Positions 47,433-57,490 of a stretch of DNA of 64,000 bases are shown one piece after another (within the stretch, counting starts at the first letter, position 1; every line of letters begins with the position of its first letter). A program made the translations under genes and the position numbers. The DNA comes from Prinsepia uniflora. Lineage: Eukaryota > Streptophyta > Magnoliopsida > Rosales > Rosaceae. The notes beneath the pieces were generated by a model. That model searched no databases. It was not told where the DNA came from and saw nothing but the letters and a program-made list of their open reading frames with translations. Where the stretch lies: assembly GCA_032719365.1 (NCBI GenBank), contig CM064870.1:46532194-46596193 (forward strand). The letters are read 5' to 3'.

Positions 47433-48490
47433 TAACATTTACTCAAACATACAAGTCGAGGTTCGGTCCTACTCGACCTACACCCCAACACTTGCTATTT
47501 TGACTCAAAATTTTAAGTCGGTGTACAGCCTTACTTGGCTTACACCAACACTTAAACTCAAACATACGAGTCGGGCTTCGGTCTTACTCGGCCTACACCC
47601 CAACACTTGCTATTTTGACTCAAACTTTCGAGTCGGTGTACAGCCGTACTCGGATTACACCAACACTTAGACTCAAACATACGAGTCGGTTCGGTCTTAC
47701 TCGGCCTACATCCCAATATTTGTTATTTTGACTCAAACTTTCGAGTCGGTGTACAGCCGTACTCGGCTTACACCAACACTTAGACTCAAACATACGAGTC
47801 GGGGTTCAGTCTTACTCGGCCTACACCCCAACACTTGCTATTTTGACTCACACATACGAGTCGGTGTATAGCCTTACTCGGCTTGCACCAACATTTGGAC
47901 TCAAACATACGAGTCAGGGTTCGGTCTTACTCGGCCTACACCCCAACACTTGCTATTTTGACTCACACATACGAGTCGGTGTATAGCCTTACTCGGCTTT
48001 CACCAACATTTAGACTCAAACATACGAGTCGGGGTTCGGTCTTACTCGGCCTACACCCCAACACTTGCTATTTTGACTCAAACAAACGAGTCGGGGTTCG
48101 ATCTTGCTCGGCCTACACCCCACCACTTTGACTCAAACAAACGAGTCGGGGTTCGGTCTCACTCGGCCTATACCCCAACACTTGCTATTTTGACTCAAAC
48201 AAACGAGTCGGGGTTTGGTCTTGCTCGGCCTACACCCCAACACTTTGACTCAAACAAACGAGTCGAGGTTCGGTCTCATTCGGCCTACACCCCAACACTT
48301 GGTATTTTTGACTCAAACATTAGAGTCGGTGCACCGCCCTACTCGGCTTACACCAACACTTAGACTCAAACACGATTCGGGGTACGGGGTTACTCGGCCT
48401 ATACCCCAACACTTGGTATTTTTTGACTTAAACATTAGTGTCGGTGTACAGCCTTACTCGGCCTACACCGACACTCAGACAAACAGGTAA
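47433..48490. repeat. Tandem repeat array after pol of the Tat element (about 18 monomers of ~55-60 bp)
   Basis: The units alternate between an ACTCAAACATACGAGTCGG-headed type with GGCCTACACCCC and a type with GGTGTACAGCC and GGCTTACACC. The left part thus has a dimer period of about 115 bp, and the right part is more homogeneous. Tat/Ogre elements are known for such 3'-untranslated tandem repeats, from which genomic satellites can arise. Short ORFs in the array are a by-product. Confidence 0.87.
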
Positions 48491-49984
48491 GTTAAAGGCC
48501 CACTCGGTCTACAACTCTTATTCGATGGTTCAAATCAGATTTCATTCACTGGGCAAACCCATTAAGCTCGGTCTGCAAGAGCATTACAAAATTGCAACAA
48601 ATTTAAACAATTACAAGAATGTCCTAAACTAACTCTTCCATCTGCTGCTCGGCTTGTGGTGCTACCTCCACCTCTACCTCTGGCTCTTTTGGAGGGTTTA
48701 TTGGGTCGGCCTCTGGCTGGGAGCTTGGCTGCACAACCTCCTCTTCCTCCTCCCCCAACTCGTCGTCAAACATGTCGGCTATGATATCCTGGCCGAGCTG
48801 GGGGGTCTTCACGGTCAGACTGGGGTTGTGCAGGAAAAGGTTTCGGAAGAACTCCTGCTCACAGTTAGCAGCGTACTCGTTCTTCAGCTTGTCGAACTCC
48901 TCGGAAGCTTTGAACACGGCCACTGCAACCTTCCTCGCCTCTTCCAGGTTGGCCTCCCTAGCCTACTTCACCCGACAGAGCTCCTTCCAGTGCTGTAGTC
49001 GGTCCTTCTCCTTGGCCTCCAGGTCGGCCTTCACCTGATCCCTGGAGGCTAGGACCTCATGAGTTTTCCACATCTCGGCTTCCAACTTGCGAGTGAGGCT
49101 GGCCGCTTCCTTCATAGCCCTCTCGGCCTCTTGAAGCTTGGGAGTGAGCTCCTCCTGCTTCTTCCTCAACCGATCCTATTCCCGCCGAGCAGCCGACACC
49201 CTCCTCTGGGCATTCCCAAAATGGAGGTAGACTTCACCGAGGGCCTGCACGTGACACAACTTAGTATACACTCAACTTGGCCTATATACAACACTTGTAA
49301 ATTAGAAAAAACCACTTACATTGCTGAGAAGTAGTAGGGCCTTCTCCATCTTTTGATCAGCCGACCAGCACTAAACCTCGACCAACTCTTCTAAGGGAGT
49401 GGAGGCCCCCTGGCAGACTCCGTTGAGAAACGGCACCATCTTCCTCGAACAGCAGAGGGTGGCCTCGACACTGGACCCCTCGCCGATTGCCTCTCCCTCG
49501 GTGAATACACCAAGGTTCACGTCCCCCCTCCTCTGGAGCATCTCCAAGATCCTCGCATCCAACCGAGGGGGGGGGGGGGGCGGTGGAGGGTTGAACTCTG
49601 GGGCCGACATGGTCCTCTTGCCCCCAATCTGCTCCTGAGCCGACAGGATCGTCTCGGCCTCCTTTATAGCCTTCGCCCGCCTGGGGTCAGGAGAAAGAAC
49701 TCGGTCTCCTTCAATGACGGCCTGTTTCCTTTTCGATGACCGAGGAGGAGTTTATGGCCTCGATTTCGAGGACTGGCCCTGTTTCGCACGGTCGGCCCAC
49801 TCATGTTGTTCTTTGTCAGCTCGATCTTTTTTCCTCTTGAGTAGGAGCTCAAGGTGCTCGGCAGCCTTTGACAAAGAGGCGGACTCCCGAGAAGTTTTGT
49901 TGGCCTTCATCCTCAGCTGTTCACAGTCTTTGAAAATACGGCTACCAAGGTGATACGGAACTGAAACACCGAGCAACTGGTCAA

Positions 49985-50008
49985 TATATATATATATATA
50001 TATATATA
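49985..50008. repeat. TA dinucleotide repeat
   Basis: Simple AT/TA run within the antisense ORF region of the Tat element. It probably lies in an intron of that ORF. Confidence 0.85.
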
Positions 50009-50130
50009 AACAACACAAAAAAACACTTACCCTCGTCGGTTTCGATGAGGCCGGCTTTAAACTGGAACCCAGGTAACCGAAGGAAACGTCGGTTCCGATT
50101 AAGGTCGTCCAAGATCTCCCTCACTCGGTG

Positions 50131-50845
50131 TGTAAGACCCGTGTCCTGGAGGTAACGGTGAACAATCCCACATTCCTGCGAGGGGGGAATGGTCTGGGAA
50201 GGGAATGGTGGTGTGCCTTAAAGGTGTAGGCACACACCTATCTAGCATGAGGCCTTTTGGGAGCTCAGTGGCTTTGGGGGGGATTGGAACCCCAAAGTTA
50301 AGCGAGTTGAGACTGGTGCAATTCCAGATGGGTGACCCCCTGGGAAGTTACACTGTGAGCTCCCGAAAACAAAACCGTGAGGGCGAGGCCCAAAGCGGAC
50401 AATATCGTGCTAGATGAATCGGGACTTGACAGAAGAGGGTCGGGTCCTGACAATTTGGTATCAGAGCCAGACCCCGACCGGGAAGTGTGCCAGCGAGGAC
50501 GCTGGGCCCTAAGGGGGGTGGATTGTAAGACCCGTGTCCTGGAGGGAACGGAGAACAATCCCACACTCCTGCGAGTGGGGAATGGTCTGGGAAGGGAATG
50601 GTGGTGTGCCTTAAAGGTGTAGGCACGCACCTATCTAGCATGAGGCCTTTTGGGAGCTCAGTGGCTTTGGGGGGGATTGGAACCCCAAAGTTAAGCGAGT
50701 TGAGGCTGGTGCAATTCCAGATGGGTGACCCCCTGGGAAGTTGCACCGTGAGCTCCCGAAAACAAAACCGTGAGGGCGAGGCCCAAAGCGGACAATATCG
50801 TGCTAGATGAATCGGGACTTGACAGAAGAGGGTCGGGTCCTGACA
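50131..50845 (+). mobile_element. Cassandra TRIM, complete (two 322-bp LTRs, 71-bp internal domain)
   Basis: LTRs are at 50131-50452 and 50524-50845, both TGTAAGACCC...GTCCTGACA, with PBS TGGTATCAGAGCC (50456-50468) and PPT GGGGGGTGGAT before the second LTR. The target duplication is CGGTG at 50126-50130 and 50846-50850. Each LTR has a 5S-rRNA-like promoter. The LTRs differ at only a few positions, so the insertion is fairly young. Direction is given by PBS and PPT. The element codes for nothing and depends on other elements for mobility. Confidence 0.95.
50294..50350 (+). promoter_or_regulatory. 5S-rRNA-like internal promoter in Cassandra LTR 1
   Basis: AAAGTTAAGCGAG corresponds to 5S box A and GATGGGTGACCCCCTGGGAA to box C, with plant 5S spacing between them. 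The second LTR has the same at 50687-50743. Cassandra is known to carry this RNA polymerase III promoter. Confidence 0.93.
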
Positions 50846-51116
50846 CGGTGAACAATGACTTTCTCTTCAGGAGAGATCTCTTCTTCGGGGAACAAACCTG
50901 CACACCGAGAATCAGTCAGCCAACATAGCCATACTTAGAGCATACAAAATATAAACAATCACATCAAATGGTCGGCCTATGCTACACTTATCCACCTTGA
51001 GTTTGAAATTTGGACGGTATTGGATGTCCCTCGGTGTTCCCTTCCTAGTTACCACGGACTAGGCAAAACTTAGTCTTGTATGACTTCTGGGAAGTCGGTA
51101 TGTTCAGGATGAACTG

Positions 51117-51133
51117 CCCCCCCCCCCCCCCCC
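51117..51133. repeat. C17 homopolymer in the antisense ORF
   Basis: A run of 17 C (glycine codons on minus). Its length is likely variable and hard to sequence, so the frame across it is uncertain. Confidence 0.8.
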
Positions 51134-52310
51134 ATTTGCTCTTCTTGCAATGACGGACGAAGACCCACCCGGTACTCTGCTGTTGAAACCCAAACTTATA
51201 AAAGTACATGAGTTGGGCATAGGTTGGCTGAGGTTGCTTGGCCCATCTAAAGGCTGTATAGAGGGAGCATAGTACAATCCACACGTTAGGATTGAGCTGA
51301 CCGAGTGCCACCCTCATTTTCTACACCATCCTTCGCAGCCTGGGGTGCAGGGGCAGCCTCACCCCATAGTGAACCAGCACGGTATAGAACAACGCCATAC
51401 CAGCCTAAGGGTTACTCGGTCTCTCCTCTTTTATTGGCAGTCTCATCGTCACTGATTCAGGAACGCTGAACTCGATCCTCATCTTCATCAAGCCCTTCTC
51501 GGTCTCCTTGTTAACCATTTCGTCAACAGTGAAGGCCGCACGTTCAATCAGAACGACGTCCGGGGCCGACTCATCACAGGTCGGTCTTACTTTGTTCAGC
51601 CGCACAGCGCCCTTGTCTCGGCCATGGGTCAGCTTCAACGCTCGGTGAATGCCCACCTTGACTATTGTCTCGGCATCCACCAAGAGGTTACCACCGCTCG
51701 ATCTACTTGTCGGCTCAACCTCTGCACAAGTCTCCGTTGTCCTACCGGATGACTCAGCCATACTATGCACCGACTGTGCCCTATGTTGTGCCTCAGCCGA
51801 GTGGGCCTCGTCCTCACTACTACCTGACGACTCACCGCCCTGTGAGTCGTAGCACTTACCCTCGGATACCGAGTCACTATCGATAGACATCTACAAAAAA
51901 AGGAGAAACAGAACTTAGAAGACCGACTCGGACCTAGGACGATCTGACCACAAACTTCACCAAGTTCATGGACAGTTCTTCATAACCTGCTACTTTAATC
52001 GAAAAACTATACTTGAAAGAATGCTTACCATGTTCTTTCATAGAGGATTGTTGGTCGGAAATCACCACCATAAACACCACCGTCGAGAGCTAATCGGAAA
52101 TCGCTTTCCTAGTTCGACAGAGTTTCCCCAATTTTCTCAAAAACACAAATTGAGCAAATCGGTGAAAGCTCCTCATATTTATAGAAATTGGTGCACATAC
52201 TACGAGGCGTCACCCCTCTCAGTGGCAAACACGTGTTGCGACCAATCAATCTTACCGAACACGTGTCAACCATCTATCCGAGGAAGCCCAACCGTCCTTC
52301 CTCACCTCAA

Positions 52311-52500
52311 CACCGACTCACGTACACCGCTCGGTGCCCTCAACTCCCCTGCAGACGTTGGACCTCGACACCGACTCACGTACACCGCTCGGTGCCCTCA
52401 ACTCCCCTGCAGACGTTGGACCTCGCCACCGAGCCACATACACCGCTCAGTGTCCTCCACTCCCCTGCAGCCGATTGACCTCGACACCGACTTATATACA
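52311..52500. repeat. 58-bp minisatellite, about three units
   Basis: Units contain CACCGACTCACGTACACCGC, then CTCGGTGCCC, CTCCCCTGCAGACG and TTGGACCTCG. It lies between the antisense ORF start and the PPT, in the 3' part of the Tat element. It creates overlapping repetitive ORFs in several frames, which I do not regard as genes. Confidence 0.85.
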
Positions 52501-52732
52501 CCGATTGGTACCAGAAACTGCCGAGCCAGCTTATTGGCCCTCTTTACCGACCATGGTACCACCACCGACCTACCAAAACAATATTGACCGACCTCTTTTA
52601 CACCTCTTAGCCGTGACCGAGACTGTCTCGGTGGACTCTCCCACCAGGGGACTTGGGGGACTACAGGTATACTTCCCACCAGGGTCTGAGAGAATGAGAC
52701 AAGCCCCCGACTGAGAAATTCCACCTCAGTCA

Positions 52733-52749
52733 ATGACTTGGGGGACTTC
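52733..52749 (+). promoter_or_regulatory. Polypurine tract of the Tat element
   Basis: TGACTTGGGGGACTTC directly precedes the 3' LTR start TGTTGACACC. Confidence 0.75.
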
Positions 52750-53238
52750 TGTTGACACCTTATCTGACCAGACCCACTGGGCCGTATACTTAAAGCCCAG
52801 ACTTCGTTCAAAGGTCCAAAACTACCGTACTTACACAGCCCTAACACCGGGCCCAATGCGGGATGCCACGTGGAAGTCTATCCACCCTCGATCTACGTAA
52901 CACGTGTCGGCACGTAAATCGATGGGCGTTTGTCCCACATCGAAACTATGGGAATTGAACATCCTGCCTACCCATACATAAAAGGTACACATTTCCCAAT
53001 AAAGGTAACTAATATTTACTATTCATAATTACTCTACCAAACTTACCATTTACTATTTCCTCTTACGAACAAAGTAACTAACTTGACCGTCGGAGAACCT
53101 TAGGCTGGCACCACACCGGTGCCCGTACTAACGGAAAACCCGCGATCCACTTAAGTTGATAGGTCACAAAGAGGGACACGCGTCATTTGGTGATTGGTCA
53201 ACGAGTAATCGACAGTTGGAATATTTAACGCTTCAACA
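52750..53238 (+). mobile_element. 3' LTR of the Tat element (489 bp)
   Basis: It starts TGTTGACACC and ends TTCAACA, followed by the CGTG duplication. It differs from the 5' LTR at roughly twenty sites, mostly transitions. Confidence 0.88.
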
Positions 53239-53706
53239 CGTGCAATATAACGACATTTTCTACGAAAATGCCCAATCATATCTAAAACATCATGCAATCA
53301 ATGCATCTCAAATCATGACCATAAAACATATAAAACAGTTATGTATGCATCATATTTATAAAGCAAATGTCCACCCACAGACCGTCCAGACTGCACGCTC
53401 TGAAACCTGCGTCGTAAGCCACTCCGGGGCTAATCCATATTCTCCGGGACGTCCAGACATGTTCAAATCATACTCAATGGTCACTATCAACCTATACAAG
53501 TCCATATCAAAGACCATCACACATCCCGGAATGGTCAACGTGTCCCGAGGCTAAAAATCTCTAAATGACATATCAAATGAACTCTGATCGACTTGAAACC
53601 ACTACCATTGGATTCAGAACGTCGAAACATTTCGAACATGATTGGTTTGACCTCGAAATTCATGCCCACACGCCTTCACGCGCCAATCATCGGCGATTAA
53701 AGTCAA
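53239..53706 (-). mobile_element. Long LTR fragment (right part), host of the Tat element
   Basis: It continues the LTR of 39325-40563. GTCCACCCACAG (53369-53380) is the degenerate partner of the 12-mer at 39428. Blocks like TCGAAACATTTCGAACATGA and CACGCC-TTCACGCGCC correspond to 2840-3010 of the array LTR. The homology fades near 53706. Confidence 0.7.
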
Positions 53707-54354
53707 CCTGATAGGTCGTGTCATGAATTATGTTTTACCCAAATATGCTCAAATCGAACCCGACCCGTATAATAATCATGTCAAGGATGTCCAACCCAAA
53801 CCCGACCTGTTAATCACCCACGTAACCCTTGTAATATGTGTAACCCATTTAATAAACATGTCGTACTCAAAACCCAATTAACATATAATCTGTTTGACCC
53901 GTTTAACTTGTTTAACATATTTAACCTATTTAAACTATAAAATTTAATAGGTATTTAGGTATGTAAATGGTTAAATATATGAGTTAGAAATGATACATTT
54001 ATTAAATGAGTCAATATATAAGTCAATATACGGGTTAGCTTGTTAACCCGAAATCTACCCATTTATTAAACGGGTTAATATGTCATTATACGGGTTAACA
54101 TATTGATCCGAAATCCACCCGTTTATTAAACGTGTCATAACGAGTTGAATCAAAAATGACCTAAAATTTTAATCATGCGAATTGGCACGAATAAATTTTA
54201 TATAGGTGTCGAATCGCTTATCGTATTATATCAAAAATTACCTACCTTAGATTTAGGGCATGCCTATTTGTGGCCAACAAAAATGTAATAAAATGAATCG
54301 AGGAAAAAATGAAATTGAAAGGCGAAACAATAATATCGTTGGGGGCACAAGCAA
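53707..54354. other. AT-rich stretch with GGGTTAA/TTAACCCG words
   Basis: No gene. Repeated AACCCGACC, CCCGTTTATTAAACG and ACGGGTTAACATATT words resemble a type of short dispersed plant DNA transposon (hAT-like MITE). Its ends were not identified, so the family assignment is only a suggestion. Confidence 0.4.
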
Positions 54355-54645
54355 GGATGAAAATATCGATATCGATGGATATATCGCTAGTTAAATTTAC
54401 GGATATCTCGCTTCAAATATCGGTATCGATATCGATATCGTTTACGGTCAACAAAAATGACGGAAATTCGGTCTAAAAGTTGGAAATTTGAAATGAAATT
54501 TTGAGAAAAACTTAAGTACCTAATGATGGTTATATAAGACTAATTAAAACTATAAAATGACTTTGATATAATAAATATATGATAATAATATGATAGAATA
54601 TAGGTCTGACGATAACTAACAATATAAAACCTTAAAGATAAACTT
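54355..54645. repeat. Dispersed ATCGATATCGAT-rich repeat, copy B (inverted relative to copy A)
   Basis: Reverse-complement match of 38975-39255. Together the copies flank the LTR fragment plus Tat element. Related ATCGGCCGATAT-like words occur at 56065-56225 next to the PSB33-like gene. Confidence 0.75.
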
Positions 54646-55648
54646 AAATTAAAACATAATTTTATTGATAATATTGTACTAAGAATACTTTACACATTTA
54701 ATTTCATTAAAAATAAGTAGAGTGTCTACTATATTGAAAATTGGATTGGTCTCTATCTATCAAGGAGCAAATTCTAATCACGTTATTTAAATTTTTTCAA
54801 TTAGAACATATATTAGTTAGACTTTGATGATGATAAAAAGTTAAGATTAAAATTAAGAAAAATTAAAAATAAAAATGAAAAATTAAATAAATTGCGTGGA
54901 CCAAAAATAACTTTTGGCCTTCGTTTTTCTCGTCTATCCCAAACTTGTTAACTTGATGCACTAAAAAATTTATGAATAGTTTTTATCTAAAGGATGATTT
55001 GACAATAGTTTTATGAAAATTAATTAAATACTAAAGTATTAAAAAATTAATCCCAAACTTCGTTCTTCTCTCTCTCTCATCTTTTGCCTTTTAATTTGTG
55101 GGCTGGGACACAAGGTCATTGATATCTTCGAGTAATGCAAATCTCTCCCTCAAAGTGCTTTGATATTTCGGCTTGTAGACTTGATTTTGTTACTGATTGC
55201 TATTTAAGAGGCATTTCCTCTTAGTGTTTTTTTCTTTTCGAGGCAAAAAACACTTGTAATAGTAAAATATAATATTAATGAAATTACATTTAACAATTAA
55301 ATATTTTTACTTGAAGCATTAGTCCATTGGTAACTGGAATAAAAATAAATACTAGCCCCACTTTTTTTTGGTAACCCTCAATTATGATGAGGAAAATTAA
55401 CTCAGAGGGTAAAATTCAAAAGTTTTTAAATTTCAAGCATCAATTATTATTTTTTTAATAAAAATTTAAATATTTTGTATGGAAAAATGGTAGAGCAAAA
55501 AAAAATAAAAATAAAATATGAAATATGAATAGAGATTTGACAAAATATATAATTTTAAAAAAGGGATGATAAATTAGTGTTTGCCCAACCCCACGGTGAG
55601 CCCAATATACTAATACTTACTAATTAACACCTACCCCTAAATCATTAT
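54646..55648. other. AT-rich intergenic region
   Basis: Very AT-rich sequence with A- and T-runs. I see no gene, RNA or transposon ends. Confidence 0.55.
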
Positions 55649-55784
55649 CCTCTAGAAACAGAGGCATGGGCGACAAACAATCTCATCTCTCTCTCTCACC
55701 ATTTTCCTCTAGAAACAGAGGCATGGGGCGGAAAACAATCATCTCCTCTCACCATTTTCCTCTCTCTCTCTCTCTCTCTCTCAA
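55649..55784. repeat. 57-bp tandem duplication followed by a CT microsatellite
   Basis: CCTCTAGAAACAGAGGCATG starts at 55649 and again at 55706, with most of the following bases shared. A TC run follows at about 55758-55782. CCTCTAGAAACAGAGG itself is a near-palindrome. The region is upstream of the PSB33-like gene. Confidence 0.8.
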
Positions 55785-55957
55785 TCTCATCTCTCTTTGG
55801 AAATTCGAATCTGCCATGTGATTTCCCCTCTCAGATCTACTAACCTCGACCTCAATCTGACCTCCTTCTTTCCCCTTCTCAAGCCTTCAAACCCCAAGTG
55901 AAAGTCTTTGCGTGACATTCTCCTCCAGAGTTTACCCAGAACCTTCCTCCATCGATG

Positions 55958-56116
55958 ATGGCCACTTCGATCGCCTTTCGAACTCCCTTATCTTCTTGGT
56001 TTTCAACAAGCTCGGTGACGTCAAGGCCTCGGCCGGTTCCTGGGTTTCAAATTCAATGTGAAAAATCGGTAATTTCGGCCAATATCGGCAATTATCGCCG
56101 ATATTCGCCGATATAG
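55958..56116 (+). pseudogene. Possible 5' exon fragment of a plastid-targeted protein
   Basis: A short frame from ATG 55958 has a composition like a chloroplast transit peptide: alanine second residue, rich in S, T and R, few acidic residues, with a segment like PLSSWFSTSSVTSRPRP. After about 37 codons it runs into ATCGGC-rich repeat sequence and ends at TAG 56114-56116. It could be the first exon of a gene broken by the repeat, a captured fragment, or chance. I do not recognise the parent gene. Confidence 0.35.
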
Positions 56117-56230
56117 ACCGAAACCACCGATTTTAGGGGAAAATTTATCTTCACCCCCTGCTTACATGCCGGTGGTCGGAAATGGCGACATATCGTCCGA
56201 AATATCGGCGATATGTCCGACATTTGCATC
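56065..56230. repeat. ATCGGC/GCCGAT-rich repeat
   Basis: Contains many overlapping words such as AATATCGGCAATTATCGCCG and GATATTCGCCGATAT, related in style to the repeats at 38975 and 54355. It separates the transit-peptide-like fragment from the PSB33-like gene. Confidence 0.55.
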
Positions 56231-56392
56231 AGTGGGCACAAGGACCATAGCTTTTTTTAGGTTTGAATTATCCAATATCCGGTTGTCCTATGTGAAGAAG
56301 GATGCTGATCCTTCACTTTGCTCTCCTCTCGTCACTATCCTCTACCCAAACAAACCAACACTAGAGTAGTCTGTGTTTCGTGTTCCATCGCC

Positions 56393-57490
56393 ATGGCAAC
56401 CTCCTCACCCTTTGCGCCAGCGGTGCCGAGAAATTACCATCCTTCTACCAAAAGTACTTGTCCTACCCGCCGGCCTCTACTGCTACTAGCCTCGCAGAAA
56501 CTGCCGCACAATTCCCAAATCTTCTCCGTAAATATTATAGGGAATTACCATTCTGCCCAACGTGGGAGAGTGTGCAAGGCAGTGGAGGTGTCCGTGGCGG
56601 AAGGGTCGTCGTCGGCGTCATCAGGTGGAGGAGGAGAGAAGTGGGTGCCGGTGGTGCCACTGGCGGCGCTGCCCAAGGGGGAGCGGCGCGTGATAATTCA
56701 GGACGGGGAAGCGATTCTGTTGCTGTGGTACAAGGATCAAGTGTTTGCTATCGAGAATAGGTCCCCCGCTGAAGGGGCTTATAGCGAAGGCCTTCTAAAT
56801 GCCAAGCTCACCCAGGCAAGCTAGCCACATTTTATTTGTTTATTTTATCAAATCAATTTTGTCTATAAATGGTAAGAATCTAACATGTTATTAATTTGCT
56901 AATTAAATTTGGATATTTATAATAGCAATGGTTGTTGTTGTGGTGTAGGATGGGTGTATTGTTTGCCCATCAACAGATAGCACATTTGATCTTAGAAATG
57001 GATCCATCAAAGAATGGTACCCGAAAAATCCAGTGCTGAGAGCATTGACACCTGCGTTGAGGAGTCTTTTCGTTTACCCTGTCAAAACTGATGATCAAAA
57101 CATATACATCAGCCTGGATGATGCTTTCCAATCTGATGATGATAAAGATGCTGCTGCGGAGATTGTGTTCAGTGGCAAAGCTCAGCCTGGTTTCACAGCT
57201 GCGGATGTCAATGTGGACGAGGTACACCAACTAGGCAACTAGCATAAATGAACGAATGAATTGATGAACAAATTGATAATCAAAATCATTATTCGCAGGT
57301 GAAAATGGTGGTTGATGAGGGTCTGGAAGTGGCATTCGGTTTCACCACAAGAAATGAAGTAATAAATGGGAAGGCAGCTGCGATTGGGTTCCTATTGTTG
57401 TTAGATTTTGAACTTTTGACTGGGAAAGGACTTCTCAAGGGAACCGGCTTCTTGGACTTTATTTACTCTGTTTCAAATGCTTTGCAGTAA
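56393..57490 (+). CDS. PSB33: PSB33-like chloroplast protein with degenerate Rieske fold (three exons, 295 aa)
   Basis: Exons 56393-56815, 56949-57221 and 57299-57490 join in frame (141+91+63 codons) and end at TAA. Residues 1-65 look like a chloroplast transit peptide. Residues 83-185 match the Rieske-like domain of Arabidopsis PSB33/LIL8 (AT1G71500), with KWVPVVPL, LLLWYKDQVFAIENRSPAEG, DGCIVCPSTDSTFDL and YPVK. The Cys/His ligands for a 2Fe-2S cluster are not all present: the CxH motif is absent, and one Cys remains in the second. Residues 253-275 form one membrane segment with INGKAAAIGF, resembling the light-harvesting-type motif, followed by GKGLLKGTG. In Arabidopsis the protein is a thylakoid protein that helps maintain photosystem II and LHCII organisation. 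Intron 1 is GC-AG, intron 2 GT-AG. ATG 56393 is chosen because upstream in-frame codons do not look like a transit peptide. I see no damage, so it is probably functional. Confidence 0.9.
56816..56948 (+). other. Intron 1 of the PSB33-like gene (GC-AG type, 133 bp)
   Basis: The donor reads CAG|GCAAGC and the acceptor GTGTAG|GATGG. Reading through the donor gives a stop after two codons. Joining at these sites restores the conserved LTQ-DGC sequence exactly. Confidence 0.85.
57222..57298 (+). other. Intron 2 of the PSB33-like gene (GT-AG, 77 bp)
   Basis: The donor is GACGAG|GTACAC and the acceptor ATTCGCAG|GTGAAA. The joined reading gives NVDE-VKMVVDEG, in agreement with the family. Confidence 0.87.

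Larger units (their letters stand above)
48624..51890 (-). pseudogene. Antisense ORF of the Tat element (putative gypsy-type transposase domain family), decayed
   Basis: In the minus reading it starts at ATG 51888-51890 with an acidic serine-rich N-terminus. The SVPESVTMRLP and NPNVWIVL-type segments (51400-51480 and 51250-51300) fit the 'putative gypsy-type transposase' domain annotated in many plant genomes. It continues with charged coiled-coil regions (49750-49960, 48960-49170), a polyproline stretch (49567-49590) and an acidic C-terminus with DDELGEEEEEVV, ending at 48624. It has in-frame stops (for example at 51405), probably spliced-out introns, and a Cassandra insertion. Antisense ORFs with this domain are a known Tat feature. 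Confidence 0.78.
40564..53238 (+). mobile_element. Tat-lineage Ty3/gypsy retrotransposon (about 12.7 kb including a Cassandra insertion)
   Basis: It has LTRs at 40564-41053 and 52750-53238, a TGGCACCGTC-type PBS, and gag-pro-RT-RNaseH-second RNaseH-integrase in plus orientation. These are followed by a tandem-repeat array, an antisense ORF, and a GGGGGACTTC PPT. A duplicate RNase H and an antisense ORF after pol are known marks of the Tat clade (Retand/RIRE2-like). The element is decayed: every coding domain is interrupted by stops or frameshifts. The two LTRs differ at roughly twenty positions by eye, so it is not a very recent insertion. Confidence 0.88.
40559..53242. other. Target duplication (A)CGTG flanking the Tat element
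   Basis: The host reads ...AAATACGTG at the left and CGTGCAATATAACG at the right. Compared with AAATACGTGCAACATATC at 2546 of the tandem-array LTR, the duplicated bases are CGTG, or ACGTG if the LTR ends one base earlier. Confidence 0.75.

Noticed and set aside
47433..48490. CRISPR-like array or repeat protein gene
   Set aside because: Monomers are contiguous without unique spacers; the ORFs change frame and match no protein. It fits Tat 3' tandem repeats.
50294..50350. Genuine 5S rRNA gene
   Set aside because: Only the internal promoter boxes match; the rest of 5S is diverged and lies inside an LTR with TG...CA ends and PBS.
52021..52714. Three overlapping plus-strand ORFs (up to 188 codons)
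   Set aside because: They arise from a 58-bp minisatellite that stays open in several frames; they are located between the antisense ORF and the PPT.
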